Source of the DNA: Bacteroidaceae bacterium
Lineage (GTDB): Bacteria; Bacteroidota; Bacteroidia; Bacteroidales; Bacteroidaceae
Direction: 5' to 3'
Assembly: GCA_900752815.1 (NCBI GenBank)
Contig: CAADWS010000004.1
Span: forward strand, 48,342 to 112,341
DNA: 64,000 bases
The notes beneath the pieces were generated by a model, which saw nothing but the letters and a program-made list of their open reading frames with translations, did no database searches and was not told the DNA's origin. Numbering within the stretch: position 1 is the stretch's first letter; each line of letters begins with the position of its first letter. The translations under genes and the position numbers were made by a program. Below, in pieces: positions 8,369 through 17,912 of this stretch.

Positions 8369-9133
8369 TTAAATCGAAATATGCGCTTCCTTATCGAATG
8401 ACGTATGCTCGTTACTGAACACATAGCCCAACTGGTTGCATATGCACCGGGTGTTTCCGATGACCTTATTGATATTGCGGTGCGAGTGGCCATATATCCA
8501 GTATTCAATCGGGCTGTCTGCAATGAAACCGCCAAGCTCCACGGTAAATGCCCCATTGAGCGGACTGCCCTTGAACTCCGGCGCCATCAGTTCGAATGAC
8601 GGTACATGATGAGTGGCGACAATGAGATGTCTGGCAGTACTTTGTTTTACGCTCTGTTCCAGAAAACGGAAACAGCGCGAATGTTCGTCATTGAACCTTG
8701 TCCAGTCCAGCGGTTCGCTGCCGTAACGCATCCTGCGGAAATCTGTGATGGCTGCCTCAGTTTCATAGGCATCCTGCAACAGGATATGTGACCACAGTGT
8801 GGTAGCGATCAATTCTATATCGTTACCCAATGGGATAACGGCATTATAGTGGCAGGTGATGTTTTCCCTGATTTTGAGCGACCAGCCGTTATACAGCTTG
8901 TCTATGTCGAACATCTTGTAAAACTCGTGGTTTCCGGGAACCACGATGACCCGGCTGTAATTTCCGGAAGCCCAGTCCCAGAACGGATGTCTGGAGTAGT
9001 TCTCATCTCCGATATATCCTATATCTCCGGCAAGGACAAGCACTTCTCCGGCAACAGCCAGCGGGTTGTGCTTCAAAAAACTGCTGTTCTCCCGAAACTC
9101 GAGATGCAGGTCGGATGCGTATTGGATTCTCAT
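8369..9133 (-). CDS. Calcineurin-like metallophosphoesterase of an accessory operon
   Basis: 254 residues with the full set of metal-binding motifs: DLH at residues 8-10, GDIGY near 37, GNHEFY near 66, ATHHVP near 167 and GHSHRNI near 214. Such enzymes hydrolyse phosphoesters in nucleic acids, nucleotides or proteins; the substrate here is unknown. It is the third gene of a reversed operon, overlapping the nucleotidyltransferase gene by 4 bases, so it is probably made with it in a fixed ratio. A plausible role is to reverse or complete a modification made by the nucleotidyltransferase (inference). Codon use is more AT-rich than the flanking phage genes. Confidence 0.85.
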   Translation of the reverse strand: MRIQYASDLHLEFRENSSFLKHNPLAVAGEVLVLAGDIGYIGDENYSRHPFWDWASGNYSRVIVVPGNHEFYKMFDIDKLYNGWSLKIRENITCHYNAVIPLGNDIELIATTLWSHILLQDAYETEAAITDFRRMRYGSEPLDWTRFNDEHSRCFRFLEQSVKQSTARHLIVATHHVPSFELMAPEFKGSPLNGAFTVELGGFIADSPIEYWIYGHSHRNINKVIGNTRCICNQLGYVFSNEHTSFDKEAHISI

Positions 9134-9912
9134 TGTTGTGTTATGAAATTGGCTTCAAGTTGTTCCAATAACTGTTCTCCGGAAATGCTTTTAAGTCCTG
9201 CCGATTTGAAAAAATCAGAGTTTGGCACTTCTTCTTTGACAGCCAGGCAAAACCTGTCAACATCTTGTTTAAGCGAATCAGGAACTTCGTAGGTGTCGGC
9301 AGGAGCAAGCATGGCAACCAGCCGGAATACATCTTTCTTGTGCTTGACGATATGTTTGCTGTCCACTTGTTCTCCATTGTTTTTCCGCTCGGTCATTTCT
9401 AAATAGGCCCTGCATTTCAGACAGATAAGACTTTCAATGTTCGCAATATGTACGCCCTCCTCCAACGTGCTGTGTTCAATGGTATAATTATAATAGTCAT
9501 CATCCATCAAAATGGCTGACAGACTTGACAGGTCATCATCAACCGGAATGGGGGTAATGTGGGCATCGTCCGGGAATTTGACAACCCCGATATTTCGTGA
9601 AAAGAGTTCTATCTGATACGGGAAATCCGGATTTCCCGGTTCCTTGAACCTGTAATATTCATGCCTGCATTCCCCGTTCCCGGTTCCCTTATTCCTTTGT
9701 CTGTACCCTGCGGTTTTTACAAACTCCCAGAATTTTGCAGCAAAATCCGAAGACAGCGCCTCCACAATCAGTATAATGTCTATGTCCTTGGTCGCCCTTG
9801 GAGTTTGTGCATATATTTCTTCATGCATTTCACAGGCAGTACCACCTATGATGACATAGTTTCCTTCATATCCGGTGAAAAACTCCCTGAATTTATCAAT
9901 TCCTCTTACCAT
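9130..9912 (-). CDS. Nucleotidyltransferase (AbiEii/MNT-like)
   Basis: 260 residues. The nucleotidyltransferase core is visible: YVIIGGTACEMH (residues ~19-30, the GG of motif hG[G/S]) and RATKDIDIILIV (~39-50, the catalytic DxD), with a third acidic strand around PYQIELFS. This is the layout of AbiEii and MNT proteins, which transfer nucleotides to RNA, tRNA or partner proteins and act as toxins in abortive-infection and toxin-antitoxin loci. The gene upstream encodes a winged-helix protein, as AbiEi antitoxins are, and the one downstream a phosphoesterase. Toxicity is inferred, not shown. Confidence 0.75.
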   Translation of the reverse strand: MVRGIDKFREFFTGYEGNYVIIGGTACEMHEEIYAQTPRATKDIDIILIVEALSSDFAAKFWEFVKTAGYRQRNKGTGNGECRHEYYRFKEPGNPDFPYQIELFSRNIGVVKFPDDAHITPIPVDDDLSSLSAILMDDDYYNYTIEHSTLEEGVHIANIESLICLKCRAYLEMTERKNNGEQVDSKHIVKHKKDVFRLVAMLAPADTYEVPDSLKQDVDRFCLAVKEEVPNSDFFKSAGLKSISGEQLLEQLEANFITQQ

Positions 9913-10889
9913 ATCATATTATTTATCATAGTTTCCAATTCTATTTGAATGCGTTCATCATCCATATCCTTCATGGCCAGAAATAAAGACAATTTGTCTA
10001 CAATGCCGTTTTTTGAGAAAAAACATGGATTGTAACGCCATATCTCTATGCGGGTCTCGCCATATTCCTTGTCTGTCCGGATTTGCAACCGTCGAGCTTC
10101 TTCTTTTGCAATGGCATAAGTGTCATTTTTTTCCTTGTTCAGCATTGAATATTCCGACAAGGCATTTACTCCACTAATACAAAATACTTCATCAGGCAGA
10201 CTATCGGTATATACAATCCGCTCGATGGGGTTCGCCAGGAACGGCAACATCCTGTCCCATAATTCACGCTTTTTGAACTGAAATATCATACTCTTTGTCT
10301 TGCCGCCGGATAAAGCGATAACTTCTTTATCTTTCAGCCATCTGACCGCCCGGTTTACATTGGCATACGACACGTTGAAAAGATCTGCAATATCATAAGT
10401 TCCTTTCCCTTCGAGAGACTTTACTTCAAGATGATAAAGGATTATGCATTGGGCAATTGCAGGAATCTGCGTTTCTTCACCGCCCCCGATATTATTTTTA
10501 TGCGGTTTCAAATCTATCAACAAATCCGGTATGAACATTTGCTTTTGCGGTATGATGAAATTTACACGATGTCTGACAAGACGCCGTACATTATAGGCCG
10601 CCACTGTACGCAATACAAATATTACCGGGCATTGGGCTTTTCGCTCAACCAGTTCTTTTTGTTTCCGCATCTGCCCCGGAGTATATGCAGAACTGTCTGC
10701 ACTATACAGAAGAACTACGTCATGCCCCAACAAGTTAGCCGTACAAAATGTATAACCGGCAGTAATATTGGCTGGGAATGTATGCAAGACATCCTTTTCG
10801 ACCGGCCTGATGTCCGCCCTCAAATCAAGCAATTCAGCGATGTACCGGCTTGTCACATCTATAAAATCATCTATTTTGCACATAATCAT
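9906..10889 (-). CDS. Winged-helix regulator, AbiEi-like partner of the nucleotidyltransferase
   Basis: 327 residues. Residues ~1-150 form an alpha/beta region (VIFVLRTVAAYNVRRLVRH, then VNFIIPQKQMFIPDLLIDL) that I do not recognise as an enzyme; residues ~160-200 are a MarR-type winged helix (YDIADLFNVSYANVNRAVRW with wing KEVIALSGGKT). The C-terminal ~120 residues resemble a sensor or partner-binding domain. It is first in the reversed operon and overlaps the nucleotidyltransferase gene by 7 bases. As in AbiE systems it could repress the operon and neutralise the nucleotidyltransferase. A Bacteroidetes-type promoter lies just upstream. Confidence 0.6.
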   Translation of the reverse strand: MIMCKIDDFIDVTSRYIAELLDLRADIRPVEKDVLHTFPANITAGYTFCTANLLGHDVVLLYSADSSAYTPGQMRKQKELVERKAQCPVIFVLRTVAAYNVRRLVRHRVNFIIPQKQMFIPDLLIDLKPHKNNIGGGEETQIPAIAQCIILYHLEVKSLEGKGTYDIADLFNVSYANVNRAVRWLKDKEVIALSGGKTKSMIFQFKKRELWDRMLPFLANPIERIVYTDSLPDEVFCISGVNALSEYSMLNKEKNDTYAIAKEEARRLQIRTDKEYGETRIEIWRYNPCFFSKNGIVDKLSLFLAMKDMDDERIQIELETMINNMIW

Positions 10890-10906
10890 TTATGTTTGAG
10901 AATATG

Positions 10907-10937
10907 CAAAATTAACGATTATATACTATATATCAAA
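10907..10937 (-). promoter_or_regulatory. Bacteroidetes sigma-ABfr-type promoter for the accessory operon
   Basis: On the - strand: -33 box TTTG (10937-10934), 19-base spacer, -7 box TAATTTTG (10914-10907), matching the TTTG-N19/21-TAnnTTTG consensus exactly. The first gene starts at 10889, so the leader is short. The surrounding 10890-11000 is very AT-rich. Confidence 0.75.
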
Positions 10938-11107
10938 GAAATATATGAAATATATTCAGCGAAATTTCCTTTAAAGACTGATCTGGGAATATCAGGAGCA
11001 AAGAAGTTTTTTGTATAACATATGGATTACAAGTGAATAAGAACCGTGTCTTCAACCTTTCCACGATTCTTTGTCCTACTCTTTCGGTGAATCAAAACAA
11101 ATTCGAT

Positions 11108-11464
11108 ATGGACGAAAAAATGCTTTCATTGGAACAGGAGATCAAGATCAAGGAAAAAGCCCTCAAACTGAAAGAGGAGAAGAAACTCCGCAAGATTTGT
11201 CCGATGGTCGTTTTCGGAGACACCGCAAACGGCGAGAAAGAGATTTATGTGGCCTACATGTCCGAACCGAGCTTTCCGCAGTTCAGCAAATTCATGGCCG
11301 CTTCCAAAAAGGACGAGGTAATCGCCATGCGCACGTTGGCCCGCGACTGCTTCGTGGACGGAGATAAGGAACTCGTGGACGACGAGTCGCTCTTCCTGTT
11401 CGGTCTGATGGGACAGCTTTCCGAGCTGATCACCACCCGCCAGAGTGTCCTGGTAAACTTATAA
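11108..11464 (+). CDS. Tail assembly chaperone (first of a pair)
   Basis: 118 residues from ATG 11108; a GTG at 11033 in frame would add 25 unlikely residues. The N-terminus is a charged helix (LEQEIKIKEKALKLKEEKK), followed by a compact domain (MVVFGDTANGEKEIYVAYM ... FSKFMAASKKDEVIAMRTL). Its place right before the tape measure gene, and its size, are those of tail assembly chaperones that coat the tape measure during tail building. The next small frame (11476) lies where a frameshifted second chaperone is usually found. Confidence 0.6.
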   Translation: MDEKMLSLEQEIKIKEKALKLKEEKKLRKICPMVVFGDTANGEKEIYVAYMSEPSFPQFSKFMAASKKDEVIAMRTLARDCFVDGDKELVDDESLFLFGLMGQLSELITTRQSVLVNL

Positions 11465-11475
11465 GCCGGTGGGTA

Positions 11476-11661
11476 GTGACCGACGAGCAGCGCATCCGCC
11501 AGCGGATGATCTATGTCCGCCACTACTTTCCCGGCGTCAACCTCGACACGATTTCCGACGAGGAGTTCGCGATGCTTTCCGAAGAGGCGTTGTGGCTGCA
11601 CGAGCAGATGCTCATCAGCCGTATGCCCGTTCCGATGTCATTGCCGGAGAGGACTCCTTGA
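11476..11661 (+). CDS. Second small tail chaperone frame (possible frameshift extension)
   Basis: 61 residues from GTG 11476 (MTDEQRIRQRMIYVRHYFPG). The frame is open upstream across the stop codon of the preceding chaperone, so it could be translated either from GTG or as a -1 frameshift extension (G/GT-like), which is the rule for this gene pair in many tailed phages. The junction sequence GTAAACTTATAA lacks a textbook XXXYYYZ slippery heptamer, so independent initiation remains likely. The conserved acidic-aromatic pattern (EEFAMLSEEALWLHEQM) looks like a real protein. Confidence 0.5.
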   Translation: MTDEQRIRQRMIYVRHYFPGVNLDTISDEEFAMLSEEALWLHEQMLISRMPVPMSLPERTP

Positions 11662-11664
11662 CCT

Positions 11665-11693
11665 GCCGCCGTAAGCTTCCGGTTTGCGGCGGC
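11665..11693 (+). terminator. Strong hairpin upstream of the tape measure gene
   Basis: GCCGCCGTAA (11665-11674) pairs with TTGCGGCGGC (11684-11693), ten pairs with one G-U, followed by CTTCGTTTC. The poor T-run suggests attenuation or mRNA processing rather than full termination before the long tape measure gene. Confidence 0.4.
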
Positions 11694-11754
11694 CTTCGTT
11701 TCATAATCTCCGCCCTTGCGGAAAGACTATTCTTTTAACGCAGTACCCATTACC

Positions 11755-14700
11755 ATGGCTCAGGAACAGAACTATCAGGTCAACTACTCCATCAACGTGG
11801 ATGCCTCTCAGGGCACCAAGCAGGTTATCGCCTTCGGTGAGGCGGTAGGCAAGCTGGTACAGGCGAAAGCGTCCCTGACTCCGGCCGTCACGAACATCAA
11901 GAATATGATGGACGAGATAGACCGCGTGTTCCGCACCAAGAACGGCAAGAAACGTAATTTCGATTACCGCCTGACCATCGATACGAAAAAAAGCGAAGAG
12001 AAGCTGGAACGTATCAAGGGGTTACTCACGGATATTTCCACGCTTTCCAAAGGCATCAGCCTGACCATCAATGCCGGTCAGGCTTTGGACAGCAAGAAAA
12101 TCAAGGCCAACGCCAAAAGCCTTTACGAGAAAAAGGCTGCCGAGATGCGCAAAGCGGAGATCGAAAAGAATGCCGCCTCGTCCGTTGGCACGATGGCAGA
12201 CGCGCAGAAACGCATTACCAAAGCCATCGGGAAAATCAACTCCGCCCTGGTTTCCATGGAACGTGACCGGGAACTGCAAATCAAGACCGGGACGGCGGAA
12301 AACAGGTTGCAGCAGATACTTTCCCTATTGGGTCGTATCAAAAGTGCTTCTGTCATTTCTTTCAACATGCAGGGAGGCATACCATCCGAAGGACTCACAC
12401 CTTCCGTTCCGGTGCCATATGCTCCGCAGGCCTTCGTAATGCCCGAAAAGGCCCGGCAAAAACTGATGGAACGGCTTTATGCAGGACAGCAGCTGCATCG
12501 CCAGAAACTGGTCCACGCGGAGGAGCTCTTTACCGCAGACCAGCGCCGTAAGGCGGCTCTGGCAGAAACCGCCGCGGCGGAAAAGCGGCGTGCCGATGAA
12601 GCGCGGGCTAAAGAACGGGAGTGCAAGAATGCCGCCCGTGCTGCGGAGAAAATACGCCGGCAGGCAGAACAGGCACGCCGTAAGGCAGAAACGGAACGTA
12701 TAAAGGCCGAGCAGGCTGCAAGACGGCAGGAACAGCGCAATGCGATGCAGTCCGTCAGGCTCATGCAGCGGGAACATACTGCAGCCGGTACGCTCTACCG
12801 CAGTAAACGCCGTGCCGCCATCAACCGTATCCAGTATTCGAAAGCGCCGTCACTCAGGAACCTCCCGTTCGCTTCGATGCTCAATGCCTATATGGGTTAC
12901 AGCCTGATCCGTTCGGAACTGACGAAGGCCATCGACTATTCCAACATCATGGAATCGGCACATTCCATCCTCCGTGTGGCGGACAGCGACCTCAAGACAT
13001 TCGAGACCCGTTTTGACAGTATGGCCCGTCATGTCCGTAAAATCGGCATCGACACGAAATACACAGCCGTGGAGATTGCCGGTGCCGTCAAATACCTGTC
13101 GATGGCGGGCATGAATATCGAGACAATCAACAAGTCCATCCGCCCGATCACGAACCTGGCACTTATCGGTGACAACGACGTGTCGTATATCGCCGACCTG
13201 GCCACGAACATCATGGCCGGTTATGATATCCATAACGACAGCATGGACAGCGTGGCGGACATTATCTCCTCCACCATTTCCCGCTCGAATGTGAATATCG
13301 TGGAGATGGCGGAGTCATACAAGATGGCTGCCGGTTACCTGCGTATGGCGGGCGTGGACTTCACGGAAAGCAGTGCCGCCATCGGTCTTTTGGGCAATAT
13401 GGGTCTGAAGGGAACGCTGGCGGGAACCTCGTTGCGTGCTCTTTCCACACGTTTTGCCAAACCTACCAAGGAGGCACAGGAAGTTCTGGACCGCCTGGGC
13501 ATCCGGTTCACGGAAATGCGCGACATCGAGGGGGTGCAGGTCGAGAAACTCCGTCCTATAGCGGACATTTTCGAGGAATTGAACAAGAAGGGCGCGTCGA
13601 TGGCGGATGTCCAGGCAATCTTCGGGAAAATTGGCGGTAACGCGGCGATGATGTTCCTGAAGAACTACGACAAACTACGAGAACTGACTTCATATAACCG
13701 GGGGTCCCAGGGCGTTTCCTCAGAACTGGCATTGGTAAAGCAGAATACGACCAAGGGATTGTGGGCGCAGGTGACCTCCCAGCTGACCGAAGGGTTCATG
13801 CAGGCATACGAGGTGTTGGAACCCTCTATCCGCACTGTGCTCCGCACTTTTCTGGCAAAGTTCAAGGCTCCGGAATTTACCCGTGGCCTGGTGTCCATCG
13901 GGAATGCCTTGTTGGACATCTTCACCGTGATCGGCAATATCGGCGCATGGGTGACCCGCAATTTCCATTGGATAGAACCGCTTGTCTTTACAGGCGTTGT
14001 CGCGACCCGGCTGTTCAAGGTGGCGGGAGCCCTGACGAATATCGGCATCGCCATGGGGTTTATCGGCAAACAGTCTGCGGCCACGACATCAATCAGTGCC
14101 GTGCAGGGGCTGCTGGGGGCGGGTGGTATCGGTAAGGTTTCGTTTGCCCAGAAGCGGGCCATCGTGTCGGCCATGCAGTCCGCAGGCGTGGCGGGACGGG
14201 GAGCGATGAACCGCGCCTTGATGGCCGGGGGCGGTGTCATCGGAGCCAAAGGAGTCCTGCAGTCGCTGTTTGCCACACAGGTGGCTACCGGCAGCGGACT
14301 GACCGGTGCTGCCGCCTCGTTGAGTGCCATCAGTACAGGCGCGGTTGCCGCCACGGCAGGTATAGCCGCATTGGTCGGGACTTTGGGATGGGTGGCTTAC
14401 AAGACCTGGAAGATAAAGGAGGCGAAGGATGCCGTACTGGAAGAGATCGAATCGAACCGCAAGTACCGTTATCCGTCCATAGAGGCACTTTACTCCTCCC
14501 TGAGCGAGACCTATAACATGGCTGTCAAGACAAAGCGTGCCGTGGACGAGGTCGTTGCCGGCAAAAGTATCGAAGAGGCTTCGGGACATAAAATCGGAGC
14601 CTTCACATCCAACTGGTGGGCCGGGTTCTTGGGGGAATTTGCCATCGCTTCATCTGAGGGGATGGTATCGCGAGACCATGTGTATAACATGGACAAAGCC

Positions 14701-15597
14701 CGTCAGGATGACATAAGGGATGCGCTTGTCACCCTTGCCAAACGCGACAGCCAGACACGTATCGATGCCGCGTACGCCGAGTTCGGGAAGATGGGTACGG
14801 TATTGGAAGTGGACGCTTTCCTCAAGACGGTAAAGGAGCGTTTCGGGCAACAGGAGAAGGATCTCGACAAGTCTTTGTGGCGTATGCAGGATGGCAAGGC
14901 CGTCTATGTGAATGATATCGGGGACAGGTCGGAAGCGGTTGCCGCCCGCACATACGACTATGCCCGGTACATGAACACGCAGACCGTTCCGGAGATTGTG
15001 CGTGCCGCCACCGCTTATCGGAATGCCATATCGAGTGCCGCCAATGCGCATGAGCTGATGCGTAAGGGAGGGTTCGACTTTGACCAGTTCAGGGCCTGGG
15101 GATTCGAGCAGGACGAAAACGGGCTATGGAAACAGCGGGCACTGGGGCAGAACGCCACCGATGCGCAGCGTATAGACAACATCGCGCATCGCAAGCTGGC
15201 ACATACGACACTCGTGAAGTTCTTTTCATCGCTCCGGCAGACTTTCGGAGGTTCGGCGGAGGCAGCCGAGAACATCCTCCGCGTGGCGGGCTTCACTCCC
15301 GACCAGTACGGCAACGAACCGGATTCCAACGATACACGTCCGTTTGCTGCCAACCCGATTACCAACACGCATCTGGATGACGGAGGGGCCGGCGGCAACT
15401 ATTCCGGCACGGGGCGGTTGTCCTCGGCGGCACCTAAACAGGTCATCGTGAACATAGAGAGCCTGCTCAGTGTCAGGACCATCGACCTGATGAAGTCGAA
15501 GGAGGGGCAGACGGAAGAGATACAGAACCTGAAAGAACAACTGGCACAGGCGCTCATCGATGTCGTGCATGACTTCGATGCCTCCTGGAACGCATAA
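11755..15597 (+). CDS. Tail tape measure protein (TP901 family)
   Basis: 1280 residues from ATG 11755; a TTG 39 bases upstream is also in frame. The tape measure sets tail length and is threaded through the tube. Visible parts: an N-terminal coiled region, a highly charged helix-rich stretch about residues 240-350 (repeats of AEKRRADEARAKE type), the TP901 core with LSMAGMN, AGYDIHNDSMDSVADI and GLKGTLAGTSLRAL near residues 450-570, hydrophobic membrane-interacting segments (for example GAVAATAGIAALVGTLGWVA near 880) and a globular C-terminal part. No peptidase or lysozyme domain was recognised. By the usual ~1.5 Angstrom per residue rule the tail would be around 190 nm (inference). Confidence 0.9.
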   Translation: MAQEQNYQVNYSINVDASQGTKQVIAFGEAVGKLVQAKASLTPAVTNIKNMMDEIDRVFRTKNGKKRNFDYRLTIDTKKSEEKLERIKGLLTDISTLSKGISLTINAGQALDSKKIKANAKSLYEKKAAEMRKAEIEKNAASSVGTMADAQKRITKAIGKINSALVSMERDRELQIKTGTAENRLQQILSLLGRIKSASVISFNMQGGIPSEGLTPSVPVPYAPQAFVMPEKARQKLMERLYAGQQLHRQKLVHAEELFTADQRRKAALAETAAAEKRRADEARAKERECKNAARAAEKIRRQAEQARRKAETERIKAEQAARRQEQRNAMQSVRLMQREHTAAGTLYRSKRRAAINRIQYSKAPSLRNLPFASMLNAYMGYSLIRSELTKAIDYSNIMESAHSILRVADSDLKTFETRFDSMARHVRKIGIDTKYTAVEIAGAVKYLSMAGMNIETINKSIRPITNLALIGDNDVSYIADLATNIMAGYDIHNDSMDSVADIISSTISRSNVNIVEMAESYKMAAGYLRMAGVDFTESSAAIGLLGNMGLKGTLAGTSLRALSTRFAKPTKEAQEVLDRLGIRFTEMRDIEGVQVEKLRPIADIFEELNKKGASMADVQAIFGKIGGNAAMMFLKNYDKLRELTSYNRGSQGVSSELALVKQNTTKGLWAQVTSQLTEGFMQAYEVLEPSIRTVLRTFLAKFKAPEFTRGLVSIGNALLDIFTVIGNIGAWVTRNFHWIEPLVFTGVVATRLFKVAGALTNIGIAMGFIGKQSAATTSISAVQGLLGAGGIGKVSFAQKRAIVSAMQSAGVAGRGAMNRALMAGGGVIGAKGVLQSLFATQVATGSGLTGAAASLSAISTGAVAATAGIAALVGTLGWVAYKTWKIKEAKDAVLEEIESNRKYRYPSIEALYSSLSETYNMAVKTKRAVDEVVAGKSIEEASGHKIGAFTSNWWAGFLGEFAIASSEGMVSRDHVYNMDKARQDDIRDALVTLAKRDSQTRIDAAYAEFGKMGTVLEVDAFLKTVKERFGQQEKDLDKSLWRMQDGKAVYVNDIGDRSEAVAARTYDYARYMNTQTVPEIVRAATAYRNAISSAANAHELMRKGGFDFDQFRAWGFEQDENGLWKQRALGQNATDAQRIDNIAHRKLAHTTLVKFFSSLRQTFGGSAEAAENILRVAGFTPDQYGNEPDSNDTRPFAANPITNTHLDDGGAGGNYSGTGRLSSAAPKQVIVNIESLLSVRTIDLMKSKEGQTEEIQNLKEQLAQALIDVVHDFDASWNA

Positions 15598-15609
15598 AAT
15601 GAAAGGATT

Positions 15610-16587
15610 ATGGGAAGACTGATACAAATCGCGGCCTCGACTTTGTTGAGCGGAGGCATACTCAACCACGGTTCGCTTGGCGGATACATCAGCAACGCCA
15701 CGCGTCTGGCGTTGGGCATGGGGCTTGCCGAATTGCAGGACGGGCAGGTACATTACTTCTCCAGGCACCATGACCTGCTCAAACGGGCAGCCATACAGGT
15801 TGCCTCGCAGACGGCTTACGGGTTGCTACGTTCCTATCCCCGATACCTCAAATACTGGGAACAGCAGGTGCGGGACAAATATCTTCAGACACAGTCGCAG
15901 TCCAGCCTTGCGAACAAGACCGGACAGTACTACCAGCTCATCAGGGAACAGCAGGCGGTGGCGCAGAAGAAAAACCATATCGATTCCATCGTCGGCCGGA
16001 CAGTGGCGGATTTTCTGGAACTGTCCATATCAGAGGAGGGGAAGTATTATGACAACAGCGAGTGCAAGGTTTTGCCGAACAGCCGGTATGGACTGGTGAC
16101 ATTCGTGGACCTGGGACCGCAGGTACAGGTCAGCAGCCGGAACAATATCCTGCTGACCCGGGTACAGGGGCGGGACTATACCCGCAAGGAATATATATCC
16201 GGGGGTGACCTCGAGATTACCATCAACGGCAAGATCACCTCCAAATACCCGGACGTGTATCCCGAGGCGGAAGTGTCCAAGTTTATCAGGCTGGTACAAT
16301 ACAAGGGTGTCATCGATTGCGACAACACGGTATTGCGCCAGTTCAACATTTCACGGTTGATTATACAGGGCTATACCTTACAGCCTACGGATTGCCGGAA
16401 CGTGCAGCCGTATTCGCTGAACTGTGTCGCCGTGGAGCCATCGGAAGCCGTGGAACTGAAACTGGCGGAACAGGAAAAGGTGGACACGGCCATCAAGCAC
16501 ACGAACAAGTGGATCAAGTATGTTAAATTCGGTACGGAGGTCATCGACCCCGCCTCGTTGCTTAAACTGACACGTTTATGGGTATAG
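15610..16587 (+). CDS. Tail/baseplate protein downstream of the tape measure (DUF6046-like)
   Basis: 325 residues. The N-terminal third is helical (residues ~20-110); the C-terminal part (EYISGGDLEITINGKITSKY onward) is beta-rich and resembles the DUF6046 domain found next to tape measure genes in Bacteroidetes phages, functionally comparable to the LysM-type tail protein linking tube and hub. The role is inferred from position: between tape measure and hub. Its stop codon overlaps the next gene by 10 bases. Confidence 0.5.
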   Translation: MGRLIQIAASTLLSGGILNHGSLGGYISNATRLALGMGLAELQDGQVHYFSRHHDLLKRAAIQVASQTAYGLLRSYPRYLKYWEQQVRDKYLQTQSQSSLANKTGQYYQLIREQQAVAQKKNHIDSIVGRTVADFLELSISEEGKYYDNSECKVLPNSRYGLVTFVDLGPQVQVSSRNNILLTRVQGRDYTRKEYISGGDLEITINGKITSKYPDVYPEAEVSKFIRLVQYKGVIDCDNTVLRQFNISRLIIQGYTLQPTDCRNVQPYSLNCVAVEPSEAVELKLAEQEKVDTAIKHTNKWIKYVKFGTEVIDPASLLKLTRLWV

Positions 16588-17903
16588 CTGCAATGGATAT
16601 CCTCTGCTGTCGCATCACCATCGGGGATGCCGACCCATCCAATCCGATGAGGATACAGAACGGCGTGGAGATTACGGAAGTCCAGTCGCTCGAAATCAAC
16701 GAGAGTTACAAGAAGCTGATCGGAACGGCCAAAGTGATATTCCCGAAAGGGTCGGTATGCCGCTCCACGATTATCGGGAACGTGACATTGGAGGGCAAGG
16801 ACGTGTCGAGGATAACGACGGAGGTGATGCAGGACGGTGTCATCATCGAGAAACGCAGCGCGCAGCGTCTGGTTGACGAGACGACATTCAAGGTCGGACA
16901 GCGCATCAATATCAAGCTGGGCTACAACGGCGTGCTGAAAAATATGTTCGACGGATACATTACCGGATACAATTCGGACAGCACGCTGGAAATCCAGTGT
17001 GAGAATATGGCCTACAAACTCAAACTGAAACAGGCACCTCATTTCGAGACCCCGGCGAAAGGGACGACGGTGAACGAGGTGCTGGAAGGCAAGTATAATA
17101 TCCTGAAAGATACCGGCTTCAGGATACACTCGGATACGAAGCGGTTTGAGATACATATCGGCAAGGTAAAGGTCACGGACAACTTCACGGTAGCGGATAT
17201 CCTTTCCGAATGGTCGAAGTACAAGGTCTACTGTTTTTTAAAATACGATGCCGATGATGACGGGGCCATACCGTCCATTGCCGTCGGGCGTCCTTATTCG
17301 TCCAGCAAGGCTCAGCCGGTATTCCCGGAGGATGAATCGACAGGACCGTACAGGATATACTTCAACGAGCATGTGGCGCAGAGCAACCTGAAAGTGGTCA
17401 AGACCGATCCGAAGTTTTTGGCGGTGACGGGCAAGGCACTCGGGACGGATGAAAAATTCTTTGAGGTGACAGTACGCATGAATCCTGAATACGACCCGGC
17501 GACGCCGGGCAGCAAGGAGTTTCAGACGGTCAATGCCACGCAGATTTCAAAAAAGACGCACAAAGTAACGGGCAACACGACGGCATCAGGAGCGAAGACC
17601 AGGACCAAGGTGGATTTATCCACATATACCATCGTACCATATATGTCACCTCATGTCGGAATCAATTCCGACCGGCTTGTAGAAGAGACGACGGAATACT
17701 TTCGGAATTACAATCTGAACGGAATCACCGGCAATGTGACAGTATTCGGGGATTTCGGACTGTCTCCTGCCGTACAGGTGGAACTGATCGACTACCGTAA
17801 TCCTTCCAAGAACGGCGTATACCTCGTGGAAGAGGTAACGACTACTTTCGGGGTGGGTGGATACAGGCAACAACTGAGTATTCCGTATAAAATTAGGAAA
17901 TAA
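16578..17903 (+). CDS. Baseplate hub protein (gpD / gp27-like)
   Basis: 441 residues, beta-rich. It starts with a DILCCRITIGD strand and contains INIKLGYNGVLKNMFDGYIT, the conserved 'LGY.g.....F.G.I' pattern of gpD/gp27 hub proteins, then a tower-like middle and a C-terminal VYLVEEVTTTFGVGGYRQ strand pair. Hub trimers close the tube end and carry the spike. An alternative start is ATG 16593. After its stop only nine bases remain before the convergent SEFIR gene, with no visible terminator, so the SEFIR gene appears to have been inserted between hub and spike genes. Confidence 0.7.
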   Translation: MGIAAMDILCCRITIGDADPSNPMRIQNGVEITEVQSLEINESYKKLIGTAKVIFPKGSVCRSTIIGNVTLEGKDVSRITTEVMQDGVIIEKRSAQRLVDETTFKVGQRINIKLGYNGVLKNMFDGYITGYNSDSTLEIQCENMAYKLKLKQAPHFETPAKGTTVNEVLEGKYNILKDTGFRIHSDTKRFEIHIGKVKVTDNFTVADILSEWSKYKVYCFLKYDADDDGAIPSIAVGRPYSSSKAQPVFPEDESTGPYRIYFNEHVAQSNLKVVKTDPKFLAVTGKALGTDEKFFEVTVRMNPEYDPATPGSKEFQTVNATQISKKTHKVTGNTTASGAKTRTKVDLSTYTIVPYMSPHVGINSDRLVEETTEYFRNYNLNGITGNVTVFGDFGLSPAVQVELIDYRNPSKNGVYLVEEVTTTFGVGGYRQQLSIPYKIRK

Positions 17904-17912
17904 GATTTACCG

